Below, piece by piece: positions 31,443 to 39,985 of a DNA stretch of 64,000 bases. Origin of the DNA: Blastomussa wellsi. Lineage: Eukaryota > Cnidaria > Anthozoa > Scleractinia > Plerogyridae. The translations under genes and the position numbers were made by a program. The stretch lies in NCBI GenBank assembly GCA_947652115.1, contig OX393570.1, forward strand, positions 12,087,703 to 12,151,702, given 5' to 3'. The notes under the pieces were generated by a model. That model was not told the origin of the DNA. It did no database searches and worked only from the letters and a program-made list of their open reading frames with translations. How positions within the stretch are numbered: the first letter of the stretch is position 1; each line of letters begins with the position of its first letter.

Positions 31443-32000
31443 TACTCAAACAAGCGCTCGGCGAGGGTGCGGTTGAAACGTTCAACAATGGCCTGGTCAC
31501 GGTGAATCTCAGGCCGCCCGCGGCGGATGTATGTTTTATTTTTTTTTCATTTCTTTTGTAACAGCTCCCATAAATTCGCGCCCAGGATCAACCTGCAACA
31601 TGCCTGGCCATTTCAGAGGAGAGCGTTTGTAAATTTTTTGAAAAGCCTGGGCGACTTCATCAGAATTTTTAGAAGTCAAGGGTTCCGCTTCTTTATAGCG
31701 GCTAGCCACGTCAACAACAGTCAAAGCATATTTGTAAACCTTTCGCCCGCGTGGCAGTTTGTCGTGTGGCAAAAAAAGAAGGTCCGCCTGATGTACCGCG
31801 TTGGGTGTGGGAACATTGAATTTTGGTCTAGGAATGCGCTTCGGCGCGGGCAGGTAAATCTGCCAGAGAGCTTGCTTGAACAGCCACTTCTTTGCGGTAT
31901 CCTCCGGTACCTTGGCGGCCGCAGATAATTTTTTGATGGCAGCAATGCCTTTCCAAAAGCCACCAGGGCTGTAGTATACTTTTGCGAGTTTGGCACCCAT
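31290..32000 (-). pseudogene. Integrase (DDE, rve superfamily) of Polinton copy B, frameshifted and C-terminally deleted
   Basis: Start MGAKLAKVYYSPGGFW. Catalytic residues D73 (HQADLLFL) and D138 (LQVDPGREF) are in the first frame. An A-rich run at about 31530-31545 shifts the frame after KEMKKK, and the catalytic Glu (AIVERFNRTL) and the following AEMNLPEG-type region are in the frame 31290-31500. The homology stops after AVAIKEKS at about 31300, where the sequence jumps into polymerase. Compared with copy A about 100 C-terminal residues are missing. It is convergent with the polymerase gene. Confidence 0.85.
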
Positions 32001-32026
32001 AATGCTATATTAAGTGGAATAAAAGT

Positions 32027-32227
32027 TTAAGAGGTTAGCAAATTAACCAGAAGAGCTGGATCTGTGTTTCGGAGGAGGCCCATTACTTCAGGTTGAATTA
32101 CGTGCTTTCTGCGGACAATGCGTTCTTCTGGCGCAGTTAAGTATTTTATGGAATTTTTTGAAAATGCTCTTCTACTGCTTTGCGTGGAACAACCGTTTCT
32201 TCCTCGTCCCATTTTTAAAACAGGCAC
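32027..32227 (-). CDS. Small basic protein (66 codons) next to integrase
   Basis: The frame gives a basic N-terminal half (MGRGRNGCSTQSSRRAF) and a second half with LTAPEERIVRRKHVIQPEV. It fills the only gap between integrase and the next small gene, in the same orientation. Met at 32212 is an alternative start. No family recognised; it could be a small structural or DNA-binding protein. Confidence 0.4.
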   Translation of the reverse strand: MPVLKMGRGRNGCSTQSSRRAFSKNSIKYLTAPEERIVRRKHVIQPEVMGLLRNTDPALLVNLLTS

Positions 32228-32244
32228 GGAACTTCAATTGTAGT

Positions 32245-32667
32245 TTAAAGAAACCTGAAAGCAGCGTAGCCCAGAGCAAGCGCCCCGGTACCAACAAAAA
32301 GGAGTTCACCATTTTTCTGCTGCTGGCTTGGCTGATAAAAATCAGAAAACTTCGGCTCTTTGGGGGGAATCATTCTTTCGTCAGGATGCGTCTTGTTGTA
32401 TAGTTTGAAGGCGTAGTCAGTGTTTGTGAAGTCTTGCTTGGCCTCTGCCTTCATCTGCGCGTTTGTCTGAATCCAGTCAAGAAGTTTGGTGCGGTCACGC
32501 ATGTATTTGGCGTACGCAGCTTGATACGCCTCGAGAGCTTTATCATGACGAACTTTTTCTTCAAGCGCTTTATCTTCACCCCCAAAAGACTTTGCGAGAT
32601 AATTACCACCGATAAAAGCGGCTGCGTTCAGCACAGCCCCACCAACCATAATCGCGATACTTGCCAT
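32245..32667 (-). CDS. Small membrane-associated protein, 140 residues
   Basis: An N-terminal hydrophobic Gly/Ala-rich segment (residues 2-23, AIMVGGAVLNAAAFIGGNYL), a charged helical middle (DKALEEKVRHDKALEAYQAA) and a second hydrophobic segment at the end (LLFVGTGALALGYAAFRF). Preceded directly by TATATATAAAC before the ATG. The gene is one of a row of short membrane proteins between integrase and ATPase. Function unknown; a virion-membrane or assembly role is inferred from context only. Confidence 0.65.
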   Translation of the reverse strand: MASIAIMVGGAVLNAAAFIGGNYLAKSFGGEDKALEEKVRHDKALEAYQAAYAKYMRDRTKLLDWIQTNAQMKAEAKQDFTNTDYAFKLYNKTHPDERMIPPKEPKFSDFYQPSQQQKNGELLFVGTGALALGYAAFRFL

Positions 32668-32699
32668 GTTTATATATACAAAAAGATATTTTCAAATAA

Positions 32700-32921
32700 T
32701 CAGACGCTGTTTGGTAAGATTTTTTGATCCTCCAGGTACTGCTTTAGCGCGATGCTACCCGCCATCACACCTGTGAACATTGCGTAGTTCTCGATTGAAT
32801 TAGAAGGGTCAGCTGTGAAACTTCTCGTGAACGCTTTTTTTGCAACCCAGCCAATGCCAGCAGCAAGGCCGGTAAGGGTAGCGGCATCTATCACAGTTTT
32901 AACAAGCTTGTTGTCAGACAT
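32700..32921 (-). CDS. Small membrane protein, 73 residues
   Basis: Two hydrophobic segments, ATLTGLAAGIGWVAKKAF (residues 14-31) and AMFTGVMAGSIALKQYL (47-63). 32 bp downstream of it begins the previous small gene; 42 bp upstream lies the next one. Function unknown. Confidence 0.6.
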   Translation of the reverse strand: MSDNKLVKTVIDAATLTGLAAGIGWVAKKAFTRSFTADPSNSIENYAMFTGVMAGSIALKQYLEDQKILPNSV

Positions 32922-32963
32922 TGTTGCTTATGGAGAGCAAAAAATAAATGTTTAAATAAAAAA

Positions 32964-33164
32964 TTATTCAGAATCCTCATCATATCCGGGCTCCTCAGCT
33001 GGGTATCTTTCAGGCTCCACAGGTGGGTCTTCCATTTCATTGTAGGTTTTTACAATTATATCGCGGACTGCATATAAAACTGTTTGGTTAAAATTGAACC
33101 ACAAAAGTCCTATTCCAACAATAGCAGCTTGTGATACTAAAATCTTGATAACGTCAACTTTCAT
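32964..33164 (-). CDS. Small single-pass membrane protein, 66 residues, acidic tail
   Basis: One hydrophobic segment (IKILVSQAAIVGIGLLWFNF) near the N-terminus followed by a soluble tail rich in Pro and Glu (EDPPVEPERYPAEEPGYDED). AT-rich box GAATATATTTTTCG upstream. Function unknown. Confidence 0.6.
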   Translation of the reverse strand: MKVDVIKILVSQAAIVGIGLLWFNFNQTVLYAVRDIIVKTYNEMEDPPVEPERYPAEEPGYDEDSE

Positions 33165-33204
33165 TTTGTTATATCAACATCGAAAAATATATTCAAATGA
33201 AAAA

Positions 33205-33705
33205 TCAATCCATTTTGCGAATTCCTTTTCTTGGCTGCGGTGGCTGCGGTGGCTGCGGCAGAGGAGCTGGTTCTTTTGGCTGCGGCTCCGGTGGAGATGT
33301 CTTTTTTTCCTTTCCTAAAAAGGCTTTTATATCATCACGCTTGACATAAGTTGTTAAAAGAGTTGCGCCAATTCCGATGATAGCGATCCATTGGTTTGTG
33401 GTGAAACCCTCTGAATCGGCTGCAGCAGGCTTTGGTTCGGTTTCCGGCTCAGGAGCAGGATCAGGGGGAGCGGTTTCTTTTTTTGCCTGCTTGTTGTTTG
33501 CAATAATGATAGCCGCCTCAGCTGCGGCTTTTTTCTGCGCTTCGCGGGCCAGCCGTGTTCTTTCGGCAACCATTTTCCCAGCAGCCACTCGCTTGGGATT
33601 TTTGGCAGGCTTTGTTGCCGGAGTTTGTGAAGTTACTTGGCTTTCCATTGGTTGCTGTGGTTCAGAGATTTCTTGAGCGGTCGGTTGCTTCTGTTCTTCA
33701 GCCAT
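33205..33705 (-). CDS. Pro/Ala/Lys-rich protein with one membrane segment, 166 residues
   Basis: N-terminal Gln/Pro/Thr-rich region, a basic KNPKRVAAGKMVAERTRL stretch (residues 35-52), an Ala-rich helix, an acidic-proline linker, a hydrophobic segment QWIAIIGIGATLLTTYV (104-120), and a Pro-rich tail PQPPQPPQPRKGIRKMD. Low-complexity linkers suggest a structural or scaffolding protein. Upstream box TTAATTAAATATAAATT. No family name known to me. Confidence 0.6.
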   Translation of the reverse strand: MAEEQKQPTAQEISEPQQPMESQVTSQTPATKPAKNPKRVAAGKMVAERTRLAREAQKKAAAEAAIIIANNKQAKKETAPPDPAPEPETEPKPAAADSEGFTTNQWIAIIGIGATLLTTYVKRDDIKAFLGKEKKTSPPEPQPKEPAPLPQPPQPPQPRKGIRKMD

Positions 33706-33775
33706 TGTTACTTTGAAACAAATTTATATTTAATTAAAAAAAATTTTTGTGAGGAATTGCTGACTTTCTGAGTAA

Positions 33776-34327
33776 TTATTCAGCGGTTGGTGGGCTTTGC
33801 TCAATAATTTCTTCCGATTTTGCTTTCAAATCAATGTGTTTTGTTGTGATCAGCGCCGCATTGGCCACAGCGAGAAAACGGCTGCACTTTAAAGCCATGT
33901 TGCCGGCCAGGTTTGACAACTCTTTGTTGATGATGTAGTCGTTTTTGAGTTCTTTTTGATAAGCATCGATGTCTTTTACGTCGACGGCCATTCCGACTGC
34001 TTTGGTTACAAGATAAATAAAGCTGTCTATCAAGCTGTCGGTTGTCTTTGAGCCCACGTATGTCTCGTACCGTTTTGTGTATTTCTCGACCTCTTTGTCG
34101 GTAAGGCGCTTCACATGCTCGTGTGTTAACTGCACCCCGATTGCTTCTTTGGCTTTCCCTGTTGACACCAGCACGGCTAGCTGCTCACGAAGTGCGGGAA
34201 TATCAGGCTGCGTTGAAACTGCTGGAAAAGCATTGCCGGGCGCGCTCGTTGGCTCAGCTTCAAGCTCGCTCATAACGCCAGCCATTTGTTCTTCGGTAAT
34301 TTGGAGTAATTCGGTTGGATTTGCCAT
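33776..34327 (-). CDS. Unknown soluble protein, 183 residues
   Basis: Predicted mostly helical. An acidic N-terminus (ITEEQMAGVMSELEAEP), then REQLAVLVSTGKAKEAIG and a middle with HVKRLTDKEVEKYTKRYETY, ending in KAKSEEIIEQSPPTAE. No membrane segment, no motif recognised. It lies 13 bp downstream of the ATPase stop in the same orientation, with AATAAATATAAA just before its ATG. It may be a minor virion component. Confidence 0.6.
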   Translation of the reverse strand: MANPTELLQITEEQMAGVMSELEAEPTSAPGNAFPAVSTQPDIPALREQLAVLVSTGKAKEAIGVQLTHEHVKRLTDKEVEKYTKRYETYVGSKTTDSLIDSFIYLVTKAVGMAVDVKDIDAYQKELKNDYIINKELSNLAGNMALKCSRFLAVANAALITTKHIDLKAKSEEIIEQSPPTAE

Positions 34328-34340
34328 TTTATATTTATTG

Positions 34341-34949
34341 CTAATTTTTTAATTGAGATTTTTTTATTCCGTAAGGGTGCCGAAGTAAGAACACAAGGTA
34401 GGAAAACTTATTTTTTTTCAGCCATGAAATGTAATCTTTGTACTCATCTTGAGAAAGTTCGCCGGCGTAATCTTCAAAAATCGCTTTCAAAGTCTTCCCT
34501 GCGGGAGTGTAAAAAAGCACAACTGCCCCAATGTTTTCGCGGAAAGAAGCCGTTATGCTGGTCATCTTTTGGGTGACCACCCACACGCTTAGCCCTGTGT
34601 GGCGAGCGCTGAACGCAAGTTTGACCAGCTCGCCTGTTCGCTTTTTTACATCTTTCGAGGCTGCGCAGTCATCAAGGATAATGAGCGTGTTGGTGCCCTC
34701 GAAAAGCCAGGAAACAAGCCTCAACCAGCCCTCAACCCATTCCTGTTCGCAAATGATAACATAAAAACGCGGGTCCGCCTCGGCGAAGCGGTGAAAAGTC
34801 TTGTTATACGCAAATGTCGGGCAGATGAGCACGATAAAGTCGAACTTGCCACGGAAAGGGCCGCGGAGCTGATCAACCACAAACTTTGATTTTCCCGAAT
34901 TAGTCGGTCCAATTACGAGAGCGTTAAACGGTATGTTGTCGGGATCCAT
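34341..34949 (-). CDS. A32-type packaging ATPase (FtsK-HerA superfamily)
   Basis: DNA-packaging ATPase of Polinton-like viruses, expected to drive the genome into preformed capsids. Walker A at GPTNSGKSKFV (residues 14-24), Walker B at NTLIILDDCA (near 85-95), followed by the SARHTGLSVWVVTQKMTSI region with the sensor Gln of this family. 202 residues, a typical length. It starts 8 bp after the capsid stop codon (34958), so the two may be co-transcribed. In copy A only the first 23 codons survive. Confidence 0.9.
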   Translation of the reverse strand: MDPDNIPFNALVIGPTNSGKSKFVVDQLRGPFRGKFDFIVLICPTFAYNKTFHRFAEADPRFYVIICEQEWVEGWLRLVSWLFEGTNTLIILDDCAASKDVKKRTGELVKLAFSARHTGLSVWVVTQKMTSITASFRENIGAVVLFYTPAGKTLKAIFEDYAGELSQDEYKDYISWLKKNKFSYLVFLLRHPYGIKKSQLKN

Positions 34950-34957
34950 TTTCTATA

Positions 34958-36208
34958 TCAGTACTGCACAGATTCTAATTGATTCCCCATTATGTTCATT
35001 TGCGAGTCACTGATAACAAAGACGTGGCAGTTCACGTTGCCTGAGTTTTTGGCATTCCGCTCGAGTTCAAGCTGGACTCCATCTTGTGTGTTTACAAGCC
35101 GCGTGCCGCTTCCGTGCATTTCATGACTTTCCATTGAGCGAAGATCTATCAGAAGCCCGAACTTGTTTTCGGTGTAAAACTTTTTCAGATTCATGTTCGG
35201 TGTTTTGTTTTTTGACTTACCAAAGAAGCGGTCAACTTCACCCCAGATATCCTTTCCTTCGATGCCGTTATTGTAAATCATGTTGGGCTTGCCGTTCACC
35301 GTAACGGTGACTTTTGTCAGGTCTGGGTTGAAGTACTTTTCTGAATCCCTGGTGCCGGCTAAATAGGGCTCAACGAAAAGGAGAAGAAGACCTTTCAGGG
35401 ACCTTCTCTGCGAGTTTACTCTGAGGTTTATCCTTGTGTCAGTGCTTTTTGAGAAGGTGTGCACAAATGGCCGCTCAACATGATCGTAAAGGAATTCCTT
35501 CCCCGAGGAGTAAACACTGCGCGCGTCTTCCGCCAAGGTCTTGCTCCTCATCATTTCGTACTCGAGCTGGATGTTTGTCAGCTTGTATTTTAATTTTGTT
35601 TCGTCAGAGCCTTTTACAACTTGCGAGGCCGGCGCAAGGGTAAGCTCAAACATGAGGTCGTGGTAAAGAGCTTTGGGGTAGAAAACGCCGTGGTCGGTCA
35701 GGATCTGGTGGTCCAGTCGTATTCGGTATTTTGTTCCGAAAACATTGTTAAGCGCCGTTTCAGGGGCGACGCCTGAGGTTTTCTTGTCTCCCGCATTTGA
35801 GCGGATCTTGCAGAGGTCCTCAGTCTGAATACCCTCGAGCAGCATGTTGTCCCGCTCCTCCTGCGAGAGGAAAAGGTCCTCCCAGATCTTGAAAATGTCA
35901 TACCCCACCGTGTCCTGAAGTGTGGTGCCGGCGTACTTCACAACCATCTTGTCGACCAGAGCACGGGTGACGTTTTGTACGAGGAAGTTGTTGGCGTGCC
36001 CTCCAGCCAGGTCGATGTTAAAGAGAAGTGAGATCGAGCCTGGCACGAGGACCTCGTTCTCATTCAGCTTGGGCACGTAAACATTTAACGTCTCGCCGGG
36101 GTTGGCTTCGCTGGGATTAAAAGTGATGCGCTTGACCGTGCGCTCGGCTTTCATTCCGCCTAAAATTTTTTCTTTGTTCGTTGGACGAAGGTTTGCTTGC
36201 ACAGACAT
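34958..36208 (-). CDS. Probable major capsid protein
   Basis: 416 residues from MSVQANLRPTNKEK; this start is chosen over the longer frame to 36403 because copy A has the same N-terminus and the longer version overlaps the divergent neighbour. Features: NENEVLVPGSISLLFNID, IWEDLFLSQEERDNML, RIRLDHQILTDHGVFYPKAL, FGLLIDLRS, HGSGTRLVNTQDGVQLELER and NCHVFVISDSQMN. Beta-rich sequence, the position just upstream of the packaging ATPase, and the conservation between copies A and B support the capsid call. The double jelly-roll fold itself is inferred, not seen. Divergently transcribed from the coiled-coil gene. Confidence 0.65.
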   Translation of the reverse strand: MSVQANLRPTNKEKILGGMKAERTVKRITFNPSEANPGETLNVYVPKLNENEVLVPGSISLLFNIDLAGGHANNFLVQNVTRALVDKMVVKYAGTTLQDTVGYDIFKIWEDLFLSQEERDNMLLEGIQTEDLCKIRSNAGDKKTSGVAPETALNNVFGTKYRIRLDHQILTDHGVFYPKALYHDLMFELTLAPASQVVKGSDETKLKYKLTNIQLEYEMMRSKTLAEDARSVYSSGKEFLYDHVERPFVHTFSKSTDTRINLRVNSQRRSLKGLLLLFVEPYLAGTRDSEKYFNPDLTKVTVTVNGKPNMIYNNGIEGKDIWGEVDRFFGKSKNKTPNMNLKKFYTENKFGLLIDLRSMESHEMHGSGTRLVNTQDGVQLELERNAKNSGNVNCHVFVISDSQMNIMGNQLESVQY

Positions 36209-36269
36209 GTTTATACAACGCCGGGCATTAATATTTAAATAAAAAATAATTTCAAAATATAATTTCGCG
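36209..36269. promoter_or_regulatory. Bidirectional AT-rich promoter region
   Basis: 61 bp between two divergent start codons, with ATTAATATTTAAATAAAAAA in the centre, TATAAAC right before the minus-strand ATG and AAAATATAATTTCGCG before the plus-strand ATG. Copy A keeps a similar TTTTAAATATAAAAG at the equivalent place near 19065-19080. Confidence 0.5.
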
Positions 36270-37697
36270 ATGGCTGAAGGTGGACACGGATTTGAAAACC
36301 CTGCTTTTGACCCGGACGACATTGACCCTAATAAAGATGATGATGAAGATGATGAGGAAACCACCGATGAAACAAATACTCTTATCCCTGGCGACTCATC
36401 CACACCTTGGCATCAAGGTCAACAGATGGAGATGCAACCAAGGCAGCAGCAAGAAAAAAGTGGGCTGCCAGATGAATCTTATGCCGAAACATCTTTTGGT
36501 GGAACAAAATCGAGTGCAGATGCTTGGGTTGCTGCAAAAGAGCTGTTTCCAAACATGAGCTCAAGCGAGCTTGATGTATTTTACAACCTAAAAGGCAGAC
36601 TTCAAGTAAAAATGTTTGGTCAAGGCAAAAAGGTATATGACATGTTTACCACAAAAAAGGGTACAAGTGAACAGCAGCTAAATCCAAGTCTTACAAAAGA
36701 AATAAAAACTGCTCTCGGAAAGTCAATATATGAAATAGAAAAAGATAGGCAAGAAAAGTTGTCTGCAGACAGAGAAAAATATAAAAAAAATATGGATGAA
36801 AAACGAGAAGATAGAGATGCTCTCGAAGACAGAGATGGGCAGACAGAACAAGTTCAAAAACTTGACCAAGAGATAAGAGATCTTGAAACAGAACGCAAAG
36901 AAGCAAATGAGAGCTATCTCCGAAGTACCGAAGCTGAAAAATCATTACAAGAAGATATTCAGGTATTAGAAGATTACGAAGAGAAAGTAAATGAAAAAGA
37001 AGCTCTCTATGCAATAAGAAAAAGAAAAGCAGCAATCGAATGGCGAATGGACATAGAAAATGATGCGTTAAAAAACGAGTTTTCAACACCTGAAAGAAAA
37101 GAAATGGCGCGAAATCAAATAGAAGAGCTTGAGAAAAGTCTCCAAGAAGTTGAGAGAGAAGAAACAAAGATTAAAGAAAAATTTGCTGTTAATCTTTCAA
37201 AACTGCAAAAAGACAGAGAAGAACTTGAACGAAAAAATAAAGAAGACCAAGCAATTATTGATGATGAGAACACTTCGCCTTCTGAAAGAGAGGCTGCCAG
37301 GGAGAGAATTGCAGATAGACAAGAGGAGCTAGCCAGGCTGGCAACACAGATTGAGGAAAGAGAAAGAGCCATGCCACTTCGTGAGCGTGTAAAAGAGATT
37401 TTCAAAAAATACGGCGTGACAGTGGCATCAATCCTTCTTGCTGCTGGTGCCACGATTGGTGCTGTCATTGGCGCCATTACCAATGCTTTGAAATCAATGG
37501 GCAAAGCTTTGGGAAAGGGGTTAAAAGCTATTGCGAAAAAAACAGCCTCCATCCTTCCGGGACTGCTCGGCTCGATTGTTTCTTTTCTTTTCAAAGCTGC
37601 TGGCCAGGCAATTGGTTTTCTGGCAGAACACACATGGCTGTTGATTTTGGCTGTTGTGGCCTTTTTGGTTGAGAGCTATGATAAAAAGCAGCGTTAA
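36270..37697 (+). CDS. Coiled-coil protein with hydrophobic, membrane-active-like C-terminus
   Basis: 475 residues. An acidic N-terminus (DPDDIDPNKDDDEDDEE), a central coiled coil from about residue 165 to 365 (repeated EKDRQEKLSADREK, EELEKSLQEVEREE types), the motif MPLRERVKEIFKKYGV near residue 368, and a Gly/Ala-rich hydrophobic region (ILLAAGATIGAVIGAITNAL, ILPGLLGSIVSFLFKAAGQA) ending in a strong membrane segment TWLLILAVVAFLVE. Copy A has the same C-terminal half. A membrane-lytic or inner-membrane virion role is inferred from the amphipathic tail. Its stop shares the TTAA of the convergent gene's stop. Confidence 0.7.
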   Translation: MAEGGHGFENPAFDPDDIDPNKDDDEDDEETTDETNTLIPGDSSTPWHQGQQMEMQPRQQQEKSGLPDESYAETSFGGTKSSADAWVAAKELFPNMSSSELDVFYNLKGRLQVKMFGQGKKVYDMFTTKKGTSEQQLNPSLTKEIKTALGKSIYEIEKDRQEKLSADREKYKKNMDEKREDRDALEDRDGQTEQVQKLDQEIRDLETERKEANESYLRSTEAEKSLQEDIQVLEDYEEKVNEKEALYAIRKRKAAIEWRMDIENDALKNEFSTPERKEMARNQIEELEKSLQEVEREETKIKEKFAVNLSKLQKDREELERKNKEDQAIIDDENTSPSEREAARERIADRQEELARLATQIEERERAMPLRERVKEIFKKYGVTVASILLAAGATIGAVIGAITNALKSMGKALGKGLKAIAKKTASILPGLLGSIVSFLFKAAGQAIGFLAEHTWLLILAVVAFLVESYDKKQR

Positions 37698-39236
37698 CGG
37701 AATTTCCAAAATACCAAACCAGCAACTGCAACCGCGCAGACTGCAACAATTATTTTGTTCACATCATGTGACTCACTGCCCGAGCCGGCCGTGGGCACTG
37801 GTTCTTCTGTTTCCACTGTTTGTGTTTCAGGCTCTGTTGTTGCTGTAGTTTTGACAGCAGGCTTTGTTTCTGGAGTTGCAGGCTTTGTTGCTGGAGTTGC
37901 AGGCTTTGGTTCTTTTTTGCTTTCAGCTGTGGCTGCTTTGTGAATAGGATTGGAAGGATGGCTGTTCGGTGGGTTAACCTTTGATGGTCCGCCATGCATT
38001 AGGCGAAGGGCCGCTTTTTTTGTGCTCGTGTTTACACCATTCTTTATACCAAGTTTCATGCCTGCCCCCGCTTTTTGAAGATTATTGTTGTAACCAACCA
38101 CGCTTTCTGTGTTGATCTCCATATTACCTGGCATTAACTTTGCGCCAAGGCAAACAGCCATATTTAGTCTGACTTTTGCCTTATCCACATTCGTCTGAAT
38201 GTGCTTGCGCCAATATCGGCCAGCCTTATTGCGTCTTCGACCAAGACCGAAAAATCATCCTGTACCTGTTTGGATCCAAGAATACTTGTCCTCACTCTAA
38301 CCTGCGCTCCCAGGATGCAGTAAACAAAAGCCTCTATTGATTGGTTTATTCGCGATAAACCCTCCTGAGTCAGGCCTTCTGAGGTGTTGGGACATCTGAA
38401 AACTTATAGTGCCCTCCTGGGTAACTGGTTGAAATTTTTGCTGGTCCGGCTCTTGAGACGTAAATGTAAACGTCCCCAAGACCGTGATTTGCTGGTCTTG
38501 TTAAACGAAAATCACTCGAAGGACTTACACCAAACTTTGCACAAATACTTCTGTATGAAGCCACATCATAAGGGTTATTGTAATGGTCAAATGTTGGGTC
38601 TCCGGGCAAGGCGCTTATGCTGTTTATTCCTCCCATCTGATACAATATTCGCCTGATTGTAAAATAAACGTGGAACAGGTAAAAATTGTATACATTTTCG
38701 GGCAAACCCAGAGCTGAGTGGTCTTTGTCAAAAATCTCTCGACTAACGCCGCAAGCAGTTGTTGCGCAAAAGACAGCAAAGTTGAGCTGCTGCGGCCAGT
38801 ATGACATTTTAGGCCCAGCTAACCATCTCCTCGCCTCTTTTGCTGATGTATGCCTGAGTTTTGTTTCTAGGAATATTTCCCTGAATTTTGTTGTAAAATA
38901 TTGGTCAGGCGTAACATATATTTTAAGGCCGTTGTTAAATATTTTTTTCAGACTTGGCGCGGCTTCGTGAAAGCCTTCTGCTGGGATAGGCAAAGAAGGT
39001 TTGCCTTTTACAGGTGTAAGCTGCTTTGGAAAACCGCCGATATATTCTTCCTTCACATCGTGGCTGCGAGGTTTGCTTTCTGGTGCTTTCTTCACATCTT
39101 GACTGTGAGGTTTGCTTTCTGGTGCTTTTTTCCCATCTTGGCTGCGAGGTTTGCTGTCTGAATTGGCATGAACTAATTTGTCCATCTCTTTTCTGCCCAG
39201 ATATTTTATAAAATCATCACTATACTCCCCTTGCAT
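37694..39236 (-). pseudogene. Conserved ~500-residue Polinton protein, copy B (frameshifts and small deletion)
   Basis: N-terminal frame 38370-39236: charged repeats SKPRSQDGKKAPE / SKPHSQDVKKAPE (two to three copies of ~13 residues), then FPKQLTPVKGKP, FHEAAPSLKKIF, YVTPDQYF, TACGVSREIFDKDH, FYLFHVYFTIRRILYQMGG, ALPGDPTF, ANHGLGDVYIYV. The C-terminal frame 37694-38188 has LMPGNMEINTESVVGYNN, a Thr/Pro-rich linker (ATPATKPATPETKPA) and a membrane segment KIIVAVCAVAVAGLVFWKF. The two are linked through a third frame with LTQEGLSRINQSIEAFVYC. A ~30-residue segment present in copy A is missing near 38385. One protein originally; function unknown, probably structural. Confidence 0.7.
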
Positions 39237-39275
39237 TGCGGCTATTTAAACTTGATTTTTTTTTCTTTAATATAA
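39237..39275. promoter_or_regulatory. Short bidirectional promoter region
   Basis: Only 39 bp separate two divergent start codons. It contains GGCTATTTAAAC and TTTAATATAA, the latter ending directly at the plus-strand ATG, like the AT-rich boxes of the other genes in this element. Confidence 0.45.
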
Positions 39276-39982
39276 ATGAAAATGGTTGTGCTCACGATAA
39301 ATGCCCCTTCAAACGACTACACAGTTTATTTTGTCCATCCAATTCCAAAACCGAATTATATCAAGCTTTTAAGCTGCTCGCTTTACAATTCGTGGTTTAA
39401 TTTCAAGGGTGGAAAGATCACGTTAATAGATAAAGAGCAAGATTATAGAAAATTCGAGACTAATTTACTACCCGGTTTTTACACCATTGAGACTTTTGTT
39501 GAAGCTTTTAAGAAAGCCTTAAAAATATACACAAACGTTGATTTTACAGATGCCAACACACCTGCAGGCGTGCTGTTTTTGCAAAATACTAAATTTGAGC
39601 GAGTTGGTATAAATTTCAGCGAGGAATTTGACAAACTGTTTGATATTGAAGAAACTTTATCAGGGTTCATATTTAACAAAAAGCACTGTCTATCTACTTA
39701 TTTTATTCACTGTGACCTTGTTGACAGACAGAAAAATTTGCTCAATGGAAAACCGTCAAGTATTTTAGCTCGATTCGACTTAAGAGGTAATCCGTATGAA
39801 AAAATCTCTTACAAGTTTGATTCAAACGACTTGCGTGACACTAATTCTGGTGAATATGTCAACAGTTTGACAATATGATAGTTAGAGATGAACTCGGAGA
39901 GTTGTTCAATTTCAACAGATTCCCTCTTGAATTTGAATTAGAAATACGTTACCAATTAAAAAATAAAATCTGTCTTTTATAG
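39276..39982 (+). pseudogene. Putative minor structural (penton-like) protein, one frameshift at the end
   Basis: The first frame (39276-39878, 200 residues) has NDYTVYFVHPIPKPNYIKLL, LLPGFYTIETFVEAF and SSILARFDLRGNPYEKISY. A second frame (39875-39982) continues with DELGELFNFNRFPLEFELEI, which reads as the natural C-terminus. A 1- or 2-base indel near 39873 would explain the split. The beta-rich pattern and a length of about 235 residues fit the small jelly-roll (minor capsid) protein of Polintons, but no diagnostic motif was seen. It is absent from copy A. Confidence 0.5.
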
Positions 39983-39985
39983 AAG

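Noticed and set aside
31289..31561. Plus-strand frame overlapping the integrase
   Set aside because: It is the antisense shadow of the integrase and of its deletion junction.
36209..36403. Longer start of the capsid frame (65 extra residues)
   Set aside because: It overlaps the divergent coiled-coil gene, is low-complexity serine-rich, and copy A begins at the shorter start.
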